From NCBI GenBank assembly GCA_019690055.1, contig JADGGF010000008.1, positions 1 through 27,930 of the forward strand: a stretch of DNA of 27,930 nucleotides, read 5' to 3'. A program made the position numbers and the translations under genes. Below the pieces are notes generated by a model. The model was given only the letters and a program-made list of their open reading frames with translations, ran no database searches and was not told the DNA's origin. This stretch comes from Micromonosporaceae bacterium (GTDB lineage Bacteria; Actinomycetota; Actinomycetes; Mycobacteriales; Micromonosporaceae). Below are positions 15,367 through 22,396 of this stretch, piece by piece (position 1 is the stretch's first letter; every line of letters starts with the position of its first letter).

Positions 15367-17342
15367 CCAGCGCGCAGACCCCGGCCCGGCCGGCGATGCA
15401 GCGGCCAGCCGGGCCCGGGATGGGGGGACCCATGCGCTTCATGGGCGGTGGCATGCCGCCCGCGAAGTCGCTGAACTTCGTCGCGTCGAGCAAGCGGCTG
15501 CTGGGCATGATGCGCCCCGAACGGACCGCGATCGGGTTGCTGCTCGGCGCGGGCGTGGCCAGCGTGGTCCTCGGCGTGCTGACGCCGAAGCTGCTCGGCC
15601 GGGCCACCGACATCATCTTCACCGGCATCGTCGGCAAGCAGTTCCCCGCCGGCGTCAGCAAGGAGCAGGTCGTCGATGGGCTGCGGCAGTCCAATTCCCG
15701 GCTCGCCGACCTGGTGGCGGCGCTGCCGATCGTGCCCGGTCAGGGCATCGACACCGGCGCATTGGCACGGACCCTGCTGCTGGCGCTCGCCGTCGCCGGA
15801 GCCTCCGCGCTGTTCGGTCTCGCCCAGGGCCGGCTCACCGCGCTCGTCGTACAGCGGCTGATGTACCGCCTGCGCGAGCAGATCGAGGCGAAGCTGTCGC
15901 GGTTGCCGCTGCGGTACTTCGACCAGCAGCAGCGGGGCGAGGTGCTGTCCCGGGCGACGAACGACACCGACAACATCGCGCAGACGCTGCAACAGACGAT
16001 GAGCCAGATCGTCAACTCGCTGCTCATGATCGTGGGCGTGCTCGCGATGATGTTCTGGATCTCCCCGCTGCTCGCCGTGATCGCGCTGGTGACCGTGCCC
16101 GTGTCGGTGTACGTGGCGGCCACCATCGGGAAGAAGGCGCAGCCGCAGTTCGTCAAGCAGTGGGCCACTACCGGCCGGCTGAACGGCCACATCGAGGAGA
16201 TGTACACCGGTCACAGCCTGGTGAAGGCCTTCGGCCAGCAGCGCGCAGCGGCGGAGACGTTCCGGGAGCACAACGAGGAGCTGTTCCAGGCCGGTTTCCG
16301 GGCCCAGTTCATCTCGGGCATGATCCAGCCGGCGATGTTCTTCATCGGCAATGTCAACTATGTACTGGTCGCGGTGGTCGGTGGGCTGCGGGTCGCGTCC
16401 GGGGCGATCTCGCTGGGCGACGTGCAGGCGTTCATCCAGTACTCCCGGCAGTTCACCCAACCACTCACCACGGTGGCGAGCATGGCCAACCTGCTGCAGT
16501 CCGGGGTCGCCTCGGCCGAGCGCATCTTCGCGCTGCTTGACGCGCCCGAGCAGGAACCCGACCCCGTGCCCGCCGCCCGTCCGGCCACGGTACGCGGGGC
16601 CGTACGGTTCGAGAACGTCTCGTTCCGGTACGAGCCCGACCGCCCGCTCATCGAGAACCTCTCGCTCGCGGCCGAGCCCGGCCAGACGGTGGCGATCGTC
16701 GGCCCCACCGGCGCCGGTAAGACGACGCTGGTCAATCTGCTGATGCGCTTCTATGAGGTGACGGGTGGCCGGATCACCTTGGACGGCGTGGACATCGCGA
16801 CCATGAGCCGGGAGGAGCTGCGCTCGCAGATCGGCATGGTGCTGCAGGACACCTGGCTCTTCGGTGGCACCATCGCCGAGAACATCGCGTACGGCAAGCC
16901 GGACGCGACGCGGGAGGAGATCGTGGCCGCGGCCCAGGCGGCGCACGCCGACCGGTTCATCCGGACGCTGCCCGACGGCTACGACACGGTCATTGACGAG
17001 GAGGCGTCGAACATCAGCGCGGGGGAGAAGCAGTTGCTGACGATCGCCCGCGCGTTCCTGGCCCGTCCGGTGATCCTGGTCCTGGACGAGGCGACCAGCT
17101 CGGTCGACACCCGGACCGAGGTCCTGATCCAGCGCGCGATGACCTCGCTGCGCGCGGGCCGGACGTCCTTCGTCATCGCCCACCGGCTCTCCACGATCCG
17201 CGACGCCGACACCATCCTGGTGATGGAGGGCGGGCGCATCGTCGAGCAGGGCAGCCACGACGAGCTGCTCGCGGCGGATGGCGCCTACGCGCGCCTCTAC
17301 CGGTCGCAGTTCGCCGCCGCCGAGGCCGAGGTGCCGGCCTGA
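15363..17342 (+). CDS. ABC exporter half-transporter, subunit B (catalytic Glu intact)
   Basis: A 659-residue partner of the preceding gene, with a ~45-residue Gly/Met/Pro-rich N-terminal extension (PGMGGPMRFMGGGMPPAK) before the membrane domain. The NBD has Walker A GPTGAGKTT (447-455), Walker B LVLDEATSSVD with E576, and switch H607 (IAHRLSTIRD). Its signature is ISAGEKQ (551-557) instead of LSGGQ. This aberrant signature complements the degenerate Walker B of subunit A, giving one inactive and one active ATP site per heterodimer, as known for this transporter class. It carries a long ectodomain-like segment between TM1 and TM2 (about 80-125, LLGRATDIIFTGIVGKQFPAGVSKE...). Likely role: multidrug or metabolite efflux under TetR control. 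AAAGGAAAC precedes the start. The frame is open upstream, but ATG 15363 is well placed. Confidence 0.93.
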   Translation: MTSAQTPARPAMQRPAGPGMGGPMRFMGGGMPPAKSLNFVASSKRLLGMMRPERTAIGLLLGAGVASVVLGVLTPKLLGRATDIIFTGIVGKQFPAGVSKEQVVDGLRQSNSRLADLVAALPIVPGQGIDTGALARTLLLALAVAGASALFGLAQGRLTALVVQRLMYRLREQIEAKLSRLPLRYFDQQQRGEVLSRATNDTDNIAQTLQQTMSQIVNSLLMIVGVLAMMFWISPLLAVIALVTVPVSVYVAATIGKKAQPQFVKQWATTGRLNGHIEEMYTGHSLVKAFGQQRAAAETFREHNEELFQAGFRAQFISGMIQPAMFFIGNVNYVLVAVVGGLRVASGAISLGDVQAFIQYSRQFTQPLTTVASMANLLQSGVASAERIFALLDAPEQEPDPVPAARPATVRGAVRFENVSFRYEPDRPLIENLSLAAEPGQTVAIVGPTGAGKTTLVNLLMRFYEVTGGRITLDGVDIATMSREELRSQIGMVLQDTWLFGGTIAENIAYGKPDATREEIVAAAQAAHADRFIRTLPDGYDTVIDEEASNISAGEKQLLTIARAFLARPVILVLDEATSSVDTRTEVLIQRAMTSLRAGRTSFVIAHRLSTIRDADTILVMEGGRIVEQGSHDELLAADGAYARLYRSQFAAAEAEVPA

Positions 17343-17370
17343 CCGGCCTGTCGGGTGTGGAGGGTCCTGC

Positions 17371-18015
17371 GTGGACGATCGTTTGCGGGCCGCCGCGGAG
17401 TCGGCGCCGGGCTTCATGCCGGCCGATGAGGGATTGGCGCTCTACGCGGCGGCCCGGCAGGCGGTGCCGTACGGTCCGCTGCTGGAAATCGGTACGTACT
17501 GCGGCAAGTCGACCCTGTACCTGGCCGCAGCGGCGATCGAGGCGGGCGGCGTGGTCGTCACGGTGGACCACCACCGGGGGTCGGAGGAGCACCAACCCGG
17601 GTGGGAGTACCACGACCCGTCCCTGGTGGACCCGGCCACGGGGCTGATCGACACGTTGCCGGTGCTGCGCCGGACGTTGCACCACGCGAACGTGGAGCAC
17701 ATCGTGATCCCGATCATCGGCGACTCGGCCCGGGTGGCCAGCGTGTGGTCCACCCCGCTGGGCATGGTGTTCATCGACGGCAGTCACACCGAGGAGGCGG
17801 CGGCGCGGGACTATCAGTGCTGGGCGCCGAAGGTGGTGCCGGGCGGGCTGCTGGTCATCCACGACGTCTTCCCCGATCCGGCCGACGGCGGTCAGGCCCC
17901 CTACCACATCTACCAGCAGGCTCTCCAGAGTGGACAGTTCAGCGAGGTCGCGGTGACGGGCTCGCTGCGCGTGCTGCGCCGGGCTCCGGAGCGGTCAGCT
18001 CCACCCGGGCGCTGA
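17371..18015 (+). CDS. Class I SAM-dependent methyltransferase (Methyltransf_24-like)
   Basis: A 214-residue predicted O- or N-methyltransferase. Motif I LLEIGTYCGKSTLYLAAAA (37-55), acidic motif II VVTVDHHRG (63-70), FIDGSHTEEAAARDY (134-148) and GGLLVIHDVFPDP (158-170) fit the cephalosporin-hydroxylase/Methyltransf_24 Rossmann family. GTG 17371 lies 6 nt after GGAGGG. The longer frame to 17278 overlaps the exporter and is not protein-like. It follows the exporter by 28 nt and could be read through from it. Its 3' end overlaps the convergent phosphoesterase gene by 77 bp. The final strand GSLRVLRRAP looks genuine, so the overlap appears real. Substrate unknown. Confidence 0.85.
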   Translation: MDDRLRAAAESAPGFMPADEGLALYAAARQAVPYGPLLEIGTYCGKSTLYLAAAAIEAGGVVVTVDHHRGSEEHQPGWEYHDPSLVDPATGLIDTLPVLRRTLHHANVEHIVIPIIGDSARVASVWSTPLGMVFIDGSHTEEAAARDYQCWAPKVVPGGLLVIHDVFPDPADGGQAPYHIYQQALQSGQFSEVAVTGSLRVLRRAPERSAPPGR

Positions 18016-18805
18016 GGCCTATGTGGTCGGAGAGGTAGTGCGGTTCGCCGTCGATCATGACCGGTTCGGTGAACAACGTGGTCGTGTCGACGACCGTGGC
18101 GGCGCCGGCCAGGAGCACATAGTCGATGCGATGAGCCGGTTCGCCGGGCGACAGGAAAGTGGCGTGGAAGGTGACGGGGTTGGTGGCGGCGAACGGGTCG
18201 AGGCGGGCGCCGTTCTCGACGATCAGCGGGTAGTGGTCGCTGTCGCTGGCGATGTTGAAGTCGCCGGTGATGATGGTCAGGCCGGGGCGCCGGCGGCGAC
18301 GGGCGAGGGTCGCGTTGAGCCGGCGTAGTTGGGCCCGTTGGAAGTCGAAGAACCGGTTGTCCCGCGACCAGTCCCCGTCGCGGTTGGCGGTCAGGTGGGT
18401 GTTGACGATCGTCACCGGTAGCCCGGACAGCTCGACGGTGGTCAGGCCCTGGATCGCGCTGAGCAGCGCTCGACGGAAGCGAAATCTCAGGCTGCCCTGG
18501 TTCGGGACGATGCCGGCGAACGAGCGGTACCGCGCCGGGCCCAGCGGGTGGCGGGAGAAGGTCACGAGCGCGCCGCACGGACCGACCGGCCCGCGCCGGT
18601 ACGCGACGTACGGGTACGACGACAGGTACTCGCGTAGCAGCCGGACGGACTCGTAGAAGTAGACCTCCTGCAGGTTAAGGACGTCGATCGGTGCCGCGTC
18701 CAGACGCTCACCCAGCGCCGGCACTCGGCGGGCCAGCGGCAGCAGCGGCGGTCGGGGCCGGCGCAGGCCGTTGACGTTGAGCGTGGCGATCGTGAGGACG
18801 GTCAT
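17939..18805 (-). CDS. Endonuclease/exonuclease/phosphatase (EEP) family protein
   Basis: A 288-residue Mg-dependent phosphoesterase of the DNase I/sphingomyelinase/inositol phosphatase fold. The full catalytic set is visible: N10 (TLNVNGL), E47 (NLQEVYFY), H137 (VNTHLTANRDGDW), D182 and N184 (ITGDFNIASDSDHY), D228 (HRIDYVLLAG), and D260-H261 (LSDHIGL). There is no signal peptide, so it is probably cytoplasmic. ATG 18805 overlaps the stop of the upstream toroid-protein gene (ATGA), so it is the last gene of a minus-strand operon. The C-terminal Ala/Pro/Arg tail overlaps the convergent methyltransferase. The substrate (nucleic acid, phospholipid or sugar phosphate) cannot be told, but the operon suggests a lipid- or glycan-linked phosphoester. 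Confidence 0.9.
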   Translation of the reverse strand: MTVLTIATLNVNGLRRPRPPLLPLARRVPALGERLDAAPIDVLNLQEVYFYESVRLLREYLSSYPYVAYRRGPVGPCGALVTFSRHPLGPARYRSFAGIVPNQGSLRFRFRRALLSAIQGLTTVELSGLPVTIVNTHLTANRDGDWSRDNRFFDFQRAQLRRLNATLARRRRRPGLTIITGDFNIASDSDHYPLIVENGARLDPFAATNPVTFHATFLSPGEPAHRIDYVLLAGAATVVDTTTLFTEPVMIDGEPHYLSDHIGLSARVELTAPEPGAARAASPSPRPR

Positions 18806-19938
18806 CGGGTCGCTTCGCGGATCGAGCAGTCCTCGCAAGCGGCGGCGGTCTGGTCCGGGGTCACCGGGAGATCGGCCCCGCCGAAGACCGCCGTGGTCGC
18901 GGGATCGCCCGCGAGCATCGCCGAGGCGAGCAGCACGGCGCCGGCCGTCCAGGTGGTCTGCTCCACCGGCCAGTACGCGTCGTCGGGATAGACGTACCCG
19001 GTCCAGTAGCCGCCGTCGGCGTGGCGCAGGTGCTGGATGTCGGTGAAGAGCGCGGCCGCCCGGTCGTGGTCACCGAGCGCGCACAGCGTGAGCACCAGCT
19101 CACAGGTCTCGGCGCCGGTGACCCACGGATGGTCGCTGACACAGCGCACGCCGAGGCCGGGCACCACGAAGGTCGTCCATCCTTCGTCGAGCCGGGCCAG
19201 GGCGGCCGCGCCCCGCAGGGCCCCGCCGAGCACCGGGTAGTACCAGTCCATCGAGTAGCGCTCCCGGGGCGAGAAACGCTCAGGATGGGCGGCGATCGCG
19301 TGTCCCAGCAACGCCGCCGCGAGCTCCCAGTCCGGCTGGGCCTCGTCCCGCAGTCGGGAAAGGGCCAGCGCGCACCGCAGGCTGTGGAACATGCTGGCAC
19401 AGCCGGTGAGCAGTGCCTCGTTGGCGGGCTTTCCGTCCGGTGAGCGAGCCCAGAGGATCTCCCCGCCGGGGCGCTGCAGTGCGAGCACGAAGTCCAGCGC
19501 CGAGACCAGCGTCGGCCACAGCTCGTCGAGCAGCGAATCGTCCTCAGTGGACAGCGTGTGGTGCAGCAGGCCGACCGCGAGGTAGGCGGTGAAGTTCGCC
19601 TCGGTGACGTAATCGTCCACCGTAAGTCGGCCGTCCACTGCGGACTCCCGGTACCCCCGGTACCAGGAGCCGTCGGCGTTCTGGACCGTCCGCAGCCAGC
19701 GGTAGGCGGCGCGGGCCGCCTCGTGCCGGCCCGCCACGTCCAGGCCCATCGCTGCCTCGACATGATCCCATGGGTCGATCTGTCCACCCGGGAACCAGGG
19801 GATCGCCCCCGTCGGCAGCTGGGCGGCCGCGATCGTCGCGCCCGTGGCGGCGAGGTCGTCGCGGGTCAGGGCCGCGCCTGCTCCGCTCATTCCGGTCTGT
19901 TGAGGCCCGCTCATTCCGGTTTGCTGAGGCCCGCTCAT
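18802..19938 (-). CDS. Alpha/alpha-toroid protein (prenyltransferase/squalene-cyclase-like repeat fold)
   Basis: About 378 residues if the first of three repeated ATGs is used. After a short repeated N-terminus, the protein is a series of paired helices with turns such as NADGSWYRGYRES, YWTGYVYPDDAYWPVEQTTWTAGAVLLASAML and HPWVTGAETCELVLTLCAL. Databases usually label such proteins prenyltransferase, although the fold is shared with terpene cyclases and (alpha/alpha)6 glycosidases. I see no DXDD cyclase motif, so terpene cyclisation is not supported. Several acidic/aromatic turns (WFPGGQIDPWDHVE, SMDWYYPVLGG) would suit a carbohydrate-binding groove. The start ATG 19938 overlaps the stop of the upstream methyltransferase (ATGA). 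A frame open to 20016 exists but overlaps that gene by 82 bases. Function unknown. Confidence 0.75.
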   Translation of the reverse strand: MSGPQQTGMSGPQQTGMSGAGAALTRDDLAATGATIAAAQLPTGAIPWFPGGQIDPWDHVEAAMGLDVAGRHEAARAAYRWLRTVQNADGSWYRGYRESAVDGRLTVDDYVTEANFTAYLAVGLLHHTLSTEDDSLLDELWPTLVSALDFVLALQRPGGEILWARSPDGKPANEALLTGCASMFHSLRCALALSRLRDEAQPDWELAAALLGHAIAAHPERFSPRERYSMDWYYPVLGGALRGAAALARLDEGWTTFVVPGLGVRCVSDHPWVTGAETCELVLTLCALGDHDRAAALFTDIQHLRHADGGYWTGYVYPDDAYWPVEQTTWTAGAVLLASAMLAGDPATTAVFGGADLPVTPDQTAAACEDCSIREATR

Positions 19939-19953
19939 TCCGGCTTGACGAGG
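19885..19953. repeat. Triplicated 24-bp repeat carrying the start codon of the toroid-protein gene
   Basis: GCTCATTCCGG recurs at 19885, 19909 and 19933, a strict 24-bp period. The first two units are nearly identical; the third drifts after ~18 bases. Read on the minus strand, each unit contains CCGGAATGAGCGG, i.e. an in-frame ATG at 19938, 19914 and 19890. The encoded peptide is MSGPQQTG-MSGPQQTG-MSGAGAAL. The unit is 8 codons, so frame is preserved. The outermost unit also supplies the TGA stop of the methyltransferase gene. Confidence 0.9.
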
Positions 19954-20648
19954 TACAGGACGAGGCTCTTGCCGAGCACCGGGTTGAGCGCTCGTTCGGT
20001 CCATCTGGTCCACCATGGTCCCCGCATGATGTCGTGTACGAGCATCCGGTGGTACAGCCGCACGGGCAGCACCTGGTCATTGTCGACGCCGAACAGGCAC
20101 TTGAGCCACCAGTAGGGCGAGTGCAACGCGTGCGCGTGATGCCGGCCGACCGGTACCAGTCCGGTCGCGGTCAACCGGTCGAGCAGCTCGTGACCGCGGT
20201 AGATGCGGACGTGCCCGCCCTCGACCTCGTGGTAGGCGTCCGACAGCGCCCAGCAGATCCGCTCCGGCCACCACCGGGGGACGGTGACGGCCAGGCGGCC
20301 GCCGGGGCGCAGCACCCGCACCGCTTCGGCGATCGCGGCGCGGTCGTCGGGAATGTGCTCGAGGATCTCGGCGGCGATCACGGCGTCGAACACGCCGTCG
20401 CCGAAGGGCAGCCGGTAGGCGTCGGCCCGGACGGCCACGGCGGCCGCTGGCGGGCGCGCCTCACCCACGTGCGCCATCGCGCCGAACATCGACGCGACGC
20501 CGGCCAGCTCGGCGGCGTTCAGGTCGAGCGCGACGACCCGGGCGCCGCGCCGGTAGCACTCGAACGCGTGCCGCCCGCCGCCGGTCCCGAGATCCAGCAC
20601 GCGATCCCCGGGGGAGACGGGAAACCGGGCGAAGTCCACGGTCAGCAT
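19935..20648 (-). CDS. Class I SAM-dependent methyltransferase (Methyltransf_11 type)
   Basis: A 237-residue enzyme. Motif I RVLDLGTGGGRHAFECYRRG (16-35), acidic D42 (VVALDLN), and the post-I/II region AEILEHIPDDRAAIAEAVRVLRPGGRLAVTVPRWWPE are canonical. The C-terminal ~80 residues (HHAHALHSPYWWLKCLFGVDNDQVLPVRLYHRMLVHDIMRGPWW) are rich in aromatic and basic residues and may bind a lipid-linked acceptor at the membrane surface. That last point is inference. ATG 20648 lies 5 nt after the glycosyltransferase stop, consistent with translational coupling, since no strong Shine-Dalgarno is present. Its stop overlaps the next gene start. It probably methylates the product of the neighbouring glycosyltransferase or a shared intermediate. 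Confidence 0.88.
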   Translation of the reverse strand: MLTVDFARFPVSPGDRVLDLGTGGGRHAFECYRRGARVVALDLNAAELAGVASMFGAMAHVGEARPPAAAVAVRADAYRLPFGDGVFDAVIAAEILEHIPDDRAAIAEAVRVLRPGGRLAVTVPRWWPERICWALSDAYHEVEGGHVRIYRGHELLDRLTATGLVPVGRHHAHALHSPYWWLKCLFGVDNDQVLPVRLYHRMLVHDIMRGPWWTRWTERALNPVLGKSLVLYLVKPE

Positions 20649-20653
20649 GGGGT

Positions 20654-21949
20654 TCAGCGCTCCGTCCGACCGTGGGCGCCCCGCCCGGCGTGTTCGGCGA
20701 TGGCCCGGCGGTACACCTCGGCCGTACGGTCGGCCGCCGCGCGCCAGGTGAACCGGGTGACCACCCGAGCGCGCCCGGCAGCGCCCAACCGGGCGCCCAG
20801 GTCGGGGTCGTCCAGGATCCGGCCGAGCGCGGCGGCCAGGGCCTGCGCGTCGCCGGGGGGCACGAGCAGCGCGGCGTGGCCATCCGGTCCAACCACCTCG
20901 GGCAGCGCACCCCCGGTGGTCGCGACCAGCGGCGTCGCGCAGGCCATGGCCTCGACGGCGGGTAGCGAGAAGCCCTCGAAGAGCGATGGCACAACGGCGA
21001 CCTGGGCGCGGCGCAGGTGGTCGACAAGCTCGGCGTCGGAGACCCGTCCGGTGAACCGGACCGCGTCGGCCAGCCCGTACCGGTCGACCAGGTCGGCGGC
21101 CGCACCCCCGGACCGCGCGGTGCCGATGACGACCAGCTCCACCGGGCGCTCCGTGCGGAGCTTGGCGATCGCCTCGACCAGCACGGCCAGGCCCTTCAGC
21201 GGCACGTCGGCGCTGGCCGTGGTGACGACGCGTCCGGGCACCCGCGGCACGGACGCGTCGGGCGAGAAGAGGTCCGTGTCGGTGCCGACCGGGACCACCG
21301 TCTGGCGCTGACGGGGCACACCGAGGTGCGCGGTGACCTGGGCGGCCGATGCCTCGGAGACCGTGATGACGTGGCGCAGCCGGCGGGCCACTCGGCGCTG
21401 CATCGTGGTGAAGCCGTACCACCGGCGCAGCGAGACGCGGCGGAACCCGGTGGCCGCGGCCAGCTCGATGTCCCGGTCGACCTGGATCGGATGGTGCACG
21501 GTCGCCACCAGGGGCTGGCGCACCCCGAGCAGACCGTAGCCAAGACATTGATTGTCGTGTATGACATCGAAGTGCCCGCAGTCGGGCGGGCAGGTGGCTG
21601 CGGCGTGCCGCCCCGCCCGGGCGAGCCAGCGACGGGCCCGCAGCGAGAAGGTGAGCGGTTCGGGGAAGCCTGCGGTCATCATCACGCCGACCTCTAGCAG
21701 GTCGATCCAGTCGCGGTACTCGTCCCGCCGCGGCATCCGGAACGGGTCAGGCTCCCGGTACAGGTCCAAACTCGGCAGCCGGACCAGGCGCACGCCCTCG
21801 TCGAGGACCGGGTACGGCGGACCGGCCAGCACGGTGACCTGGTGGCCGGCCCGCGCCAGTTCCCGGCTCAGATTCCGCACGTAGATGCCCTGGCCGCCGC
21901 TGAACGGGTTTCCTCGGTAGGTCAGCAGCCCCACCTTCAGCCCGTCCAC
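20654..21949 (-). CDS. GT4-family glycosyltransferase
   Basis: A 431-residue GT-B fold enzyme transferring a sugar from a nucleotide-sugar donor. The N-terminal domain starts KVGLLTYRGNPFSGGQGIYVRNLSRELARAGHQVTVLAG with the Gly-rich acceptor loop (18-21). The C-terminal domain carries SLFEGFSLPAVEAMACATPLVATTGGALPEVVG (about 320-355), including the E-x7-E donor-binding motif. GTG 21949 follows ACGGAGG. The frame is open to 22111, but the extra 54 residues come from promoter DNA. It is the first gene of the operon glycosyltransferase, methyltransferase, toroid protein, phosphoesterase. Sugar and acceptor are unknown. No flippase or polymerase is nearby, so a glycolipid or small glycoconjugate is as likely as a polysaccharide. 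Confidence 0.9.
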   Translation of the reverse strand: MDGLKVGLLTYRGNPFSGGQGIYVRNLSRELARAGHQVTVLAGPPYPVLDEGVRLVRLPSLDLYREPDPFRMPRRDEYRDWIDLLEVGVMMTAGFPEPLTFSLRARRWLARAGRHAAATCPPDCGHFDVIHDNQCLGYGLLGVRQPLVATVHHPIQVDRDIELAAATGFRRVSLRRWYGFTTMQRRVARRLRHVITVSEASAAQVTAHLGVPRQRQTVVPVGTDTDLFSPDASVPRVPGRVVTTASADVPLKGLAVLVEAIAKLRTERPVELVVIGTARSGGAAADLVDRYGLADAVRFTGRVSDAELVDHLRRAQVAVVPSLFEGFSLPAVEAMACATPLVATTGGALPEVVGPDGHAALLVPPGDAQALAAALGRILDDPDLGARLGAAGRARVVTRFTWRAAADRTAEVYRRAIAEHAGRGAHGRTER

Positions 21950-22031
21950 CCGTAACCTCCGTTGCTCGGCCAGCCTGCCCATTGTCGGTGGGCATGATCG
22001 CCACCCAGCGGCCGGGGTACTCGCTGGTAGC

Positions 22032-22045
22032 GTGATCTTGATCAC
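22032..22045. promoter_or_regulatory. CRP/FNR-like palindrome GTGATCTTGATCAC
   Basis: GTGA-N6-TCAC with a fully symmetric centre matches the half-site geometry of CRP-family sites. It lies 83 bases upstream of the glycosyltransferase start (minus strand) and ~350 bases upstream of the importer, so the operon is the more likely target. Chance occurrence cannot be excluded. Confidence 0.4.
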
Positions 22046-22078
22046 TCTGTTGCGACCGGGGCGCCTCGTCCGATGGCG

Positions 22079-22092
22079 GCGGGAAATCCCGC
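22079..22092. promoter_or_regulatory. Palindrome GCGGGA-AA-TCCCGC, copy 1 of a repeated motif
   Basis: A perfect 6-bp inverted repeat with a 2-nt centre. Its first 12 bases recur at 22263-22274, near the importer. Possible operator pair for one regulator acting on both divergent units. Confidence 0.4.
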
Positions 22093-22262
22093 TGGAATAC
22101 GATCTTGGCAATCACCACAGATCGGTGCAGGTCGGACTCACCAATGCGTAAGTAGATAGCTACTCTGCGTCGAAATCGGCCAGCGTGGCCGGGGTTGCAG
22201 TCGATCATGTATAAGTATGGATCGGCCAGTGTCGATTTGCGTTTTCCCAGGTCAGGGGCATT

Positions 22263-22274
22263 GCGGGAAATCCC
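22263..22274. promoter_or_regulatory. GCGGGAAATCCC, copy 2 of the repeated motif
   Basis: Identical to 22079-22090 over 12 bases, with the symmetric core GGGA-AA-TCCC, 123 bases upstream of the importer start codon. Same proposal as copy 1. Confidence 0.4.
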
Positions 22275-22396
22275 TTGCACCGTATCGGGGCCGTGCCGAC
22301 CCGATATCGGCTTGATAACGGCGTCTGTACGTGCCTACCGGCGGGTGTAACAGTGTGGGGACCTCACACCCCGTGTGCCTTGAGGAGGCTTACTTC

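Larger units (their letters stand above)
21950..22396. other. 447-base divergent regulatory region between the glycosyltransferase operon and the peptide importer
   Basis: No convincing gene. A minus-strand frame covering much of it gives a mixed sequence without domains. It is AT-richer than the surroundings. Sites seen: a CRP-like palindrome (22032-22045), two copies of GCGGGAAATCCC (22079-22090 and 22263-22274), TATAAG at 22210-22215, the inverted repeat TATCGGG/CCCGATA (22283-22289 and 22300-22306), and GTGTG/CACAC (22353-22357 and 22365-22369) just before the importer ribosome binding site. A promoter for the importer must lie here, but I cannot choose one -10/-35 pair with confidence. 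Confidence 0.6.

Noticed and set aside
15252..17417. 721-codon minus-strand open frame across the second exporter gene
   Set aside because: Antisense shadow of a canonical ABC gene; no domain signatures and no ribosome binding site.
19770..21311. 513-codon plus-strand open frame across the methyltransferase and glycosyltransferase genes
   Set aside because: The Arg/Ser/Ala-rich translation has no family features; the minus-strand genes here have clear motifs.
21747..22280. Minus-strand open frame through the regulatory region upstream of the glycosyltransferase gene
   Set aside because: Mixed composition, no domain, overlaps the true gene start, and contains several operator-like palindromes.
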